A DNA stretch of 64,000 nt from contig JANNRA010000112.1 in assembly GCA_031401035.1 (NCBI GenBank), positions 3,536 to 67,535 of the forward strand, written 5' to 3'. The notes beneath the pieces are model-generated. The model was not told the origin of the DNA. It did not search any database and was given only the letters and a program-made list of their open reading frames with translations. Positions 62,616 through 64,000 of this stretch are shown piece after piece. This DNA comes from JANNRA01 sp031401035 (GTDB lineage Bacteria; Desulfobacterota; Binatia; HRBIN30; CADEER01). Made by a program: the position numbers and the translations under genes. The stretch's first letter is position 1; the number at the start of each line of letters is the position of its first letter.

Positions 62616-62721
62616 GTGATAGCTAGGTCCCGCGCAAGGGAGCGTCGCGAACCCCGTCAGGTCCGGAAGGAAGCAGCGGCACCGACTCCCTCTCTGTGCC
62701 GCGGGGAAGCCTAGCTATCAC
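62616..62721 (+). ncRNA. ffs: Signal recognition particle RNA (4.5S type)
   Basis: The universal domain IV hairpin contains GTCAGGTCCGGAAGGAAGCA, and the ends GTGATAGCTAGG (62616-62627) and CCTAGCTATCAC (62710-62721) pair perfectly. This is the small bacterial SRP RNA, without an Alu domain. It lies between tRNA-Ser and dnaX, a common neighbourhood. Confidence 0.96.
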
Positions 62722-62757
62722 TGGTGCCCATCGAGGGGCGTTCGGGAGGGGCGGGGG

Positions 62758-64000
62758 ATGTCGTATCTCGTGTCGGCCCGCCGATGGCGGCCGCAGACGT
62801 TCGAGGACCTGGTCGGCCAGGAGCACGCGTCGCGCACCCTCGCCAACGCCATTCGCTCCGGCCGGGTCGCGCACGCCTTCCTGTTCACCGGCGTGCGCGG
62901 CGTCGGCAAGACCACCGCCGCGCGCATCCTGGCGAAGGCGCTCAACTGCGAACACGGACCGACGCCGACACCCTGCAACGTCTGCACGAACTGCGTCGAG
63001 ATCACCGCCGGGTCGGCGGTCGACGTGCTCGAGATCGACGGCGCCTCGAACACCGGTGTCGACGACGTGCGCGAGATCATCGAGAACGTCCGCTACCAGG
63101 CGGCCAAGAGCCGCTTCAAGCTCTACATCATCGACGAAGTGCACATGCTCTCGAACAGCGCCTTCAACGCGCTGCTGAAGACGCTCGAGGAGCCGCCGCC
63201 GCACGTCAAGTTCATCTTCGCCACCACCGATCCGCACAAGCTGCCCGCCACCGTGCAGTCGCGCTGTCAGCGCTACGACTTCCGCCGCATCCCGTTGCGG
63301 CAGGTGGTGGCGCGCCTGCGCCAGATCGTCGACGCCGAGGCGATCGCGGTGAGCGACAAGGCGCTGTTCACCCTGGCGCGCGAGGGTGAGGGCAGCATGC
63401 GCGACGCCCAGTCGCTGCTCGACCAGGTGTTGGCCGGTGCCGACGGGCAGGTGGACGACGCGCAGCTGTTCGACACGCTCGGCCTCGCCGACCGCACGGT
63501 GTTGGCGGCGCTGGTCGATGCGATGATCGATCGCGACCCGGCCCGCGTGCTCGGCCCGCTCGACGAGGCCTATCAGCGCGGTTGCGATCTGCGCCGCTTC
63601 ACGCGCGATCTCCTCGAGCACATGCGCAACCTCGCCGTCGCCAAGGTCAGCGACGGCGCGCTGCTGCCCGACCTGGCAGACGAGGAAGCCGCGGCGCTGC
63701 GCACGCAGGCGGCGCGCATCTCGGCCGTCGACTGCGATCGCGCCTTCCGCATTCTCATGGCCACCGATGACGAGGTCGCGCGCTCCCCATATCCGAAGCT
63801 GGTCCTGGAGATGGCGCTGCTGAAGCTGGCAGCGCTACCGGCGCTGCTGCCGGTGGACGACCTCCTGCAGCGCCTCGGGGATCTCGAAGCGCGCCTGCGC
63901 GGCGGCGCCGCGGTGTCAGCCGCTGCACCAGCCGCGGCCCGCGCGCCTCGGTCGGCCGCGGCGCCGGCGACGCCGCCCGCCGGGCCGTCGGTGGCGCCGG
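62758..64000 (+). CDS. dnaX: DNA polymerase III subunit gamma/tau (partial, runs off window)
   Basis: The first 414 codons from an ATG with GGGAGGGG upstream. SYLVSARRWRPQTFEDLVGQE, Walker A TGVRGVGKTTAAR, the zinc module Cys residues (NCEHG, PCNVCTNC), Walker B LYIIDEVHML, sensor IFATTDPHKLP and the SRC motif SRCQRYDF identify DnaX. An Ala/Pro-rich linker begins near residue 385. It is the clamp-loader ATPase of the replisome. The C-terminal part is not in the window, so gamma/tau frameshifting cannot be judged. Confidence 0.96.
   Translation, partial: MSYLVSARRWRPQTFEDLVGQEHASRTLANAIRSGRVAHAFLFTGVRGVGKTTAARILAKALNCEHGPTPTPCNVCTNCVEITAGSAVDVLEIDGASNTGVDDVREIIENVRYQAAKSRFKLYIIDEVHMLSNSAFNALLKTLEEPPPHVKFIFATTDPHKLPATVQSRCQRYDFRRIPLRQVVARLRQIVDAEAIAVSDKALFTLAREGEGSMRDAQSLLDQVLAGADGQVDDAQLFDTLGLADRTVLAALVDAMIDRDPARVLGPLDEAYQRGCDLRRFTRDLLEHMRNLAVAKVSDGALLPDLADEEAAALRTQAARISAVDCDRAFRILMATDDEVARSPYPKLVLEMALLKLAALPALLPVDDLLQRLGDLEARLRGGAAVSAAAPAAARAPRSAAAPATPPAGPSVAP

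Overview
The window is a very GC-rich bacterial chromosome segment with short intergenic gaps and many ATGA-type gene overlaps. The organism has a complete microaerobic cbb3 oxidase locus. It also has several exported proteins with a DUF4215 Cys-rich motif or C-terminal EF-hand (dockerin-like) tails, and an F420-type luciferase-like enzyme. This combination recalls the deep Desulfobacterota-like lineage called Candidatus Binatia/Binatota. That placement is inference from protein style, not from a marker gene.

Layout. 1-8.2 kb (minus): ccoN-ccoO-ccoQ-ccoP-ccoG-ccoH-ccoI-ccoS followed by a TauE/SafE-like membrane protein, that is the cbb3 oxidase plus its copper and assembly factors. 8.4-12.4 kb (minus): an amine oxidase and a large secreted Cys-rich/copper-monooxygenase-like protein. 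12.5-16.6 kb: a FAD monooxygenase, a lipoprotein and two overlapping alpha/beta hydrolase genes. 16.7-19.6 kb (minus): xylB-xylA. 19.7-21.9 kb: tag, another hydrolase and riboflavin synthase. 22-30 kb (minus): the pbpC / alpha-2-macroglobulin pair. 30-34.7 kb: an ELWxxDGT-repeat secreted protein and a GPH-type sugar transporter.

34.9-46.5 kb is the most interesting part. A mutagenic-repair set (imuA, imuB, dnaE2) runs without a long gap into an integron integrase (intI). intI is followed by an attI-like core and an array of five cassettes with five recognisable attC sites, then a terminal unpaired GST fragment. The array carries a membrane protein, a DUF6883/DUF4926 pair, a second membrane protein, HicAB and a periplasmic amidohydrolase. 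The integrase points into the array (inverted integron layout) and sits 17 bases behind dnaE2. A small GxxExxY (PD-(D/E)XK-like) gene bounded by 30-31 base inverted repeats lies between imuB and dnaE2, and its right repeat contains the probable dnaE2 start codon.

46.4-64 kb: a Baeyer-Villiger-type monooxygenase, beta-carbonic anhydrase, a MITE-like element, a beta-helix lipoprotein, trmO, an ABC-F ATPase, a MOSC protein, a chagasin-like inhibitor, an Asp/Glu-racemase-like protein, an MdcDE-like fusion, a GNAT protein, tadA, tRNA-Ser(CGA), a secreted zinc metalloprotease, an LLM oxidoreductase, an RDD protein, tRNA-Ser(GGA), the SRP RNA gene and the start of dnaX.

Dispersed palindromic repeats are a second theme. 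At least three families occur. Copies lie not only between genes but inside coding sequence: in the alpha-2-macroglobulin gene, at the 5' end of pbpC and within dnaE2. Other copies supply the last codons and stop of neighbouring genes.
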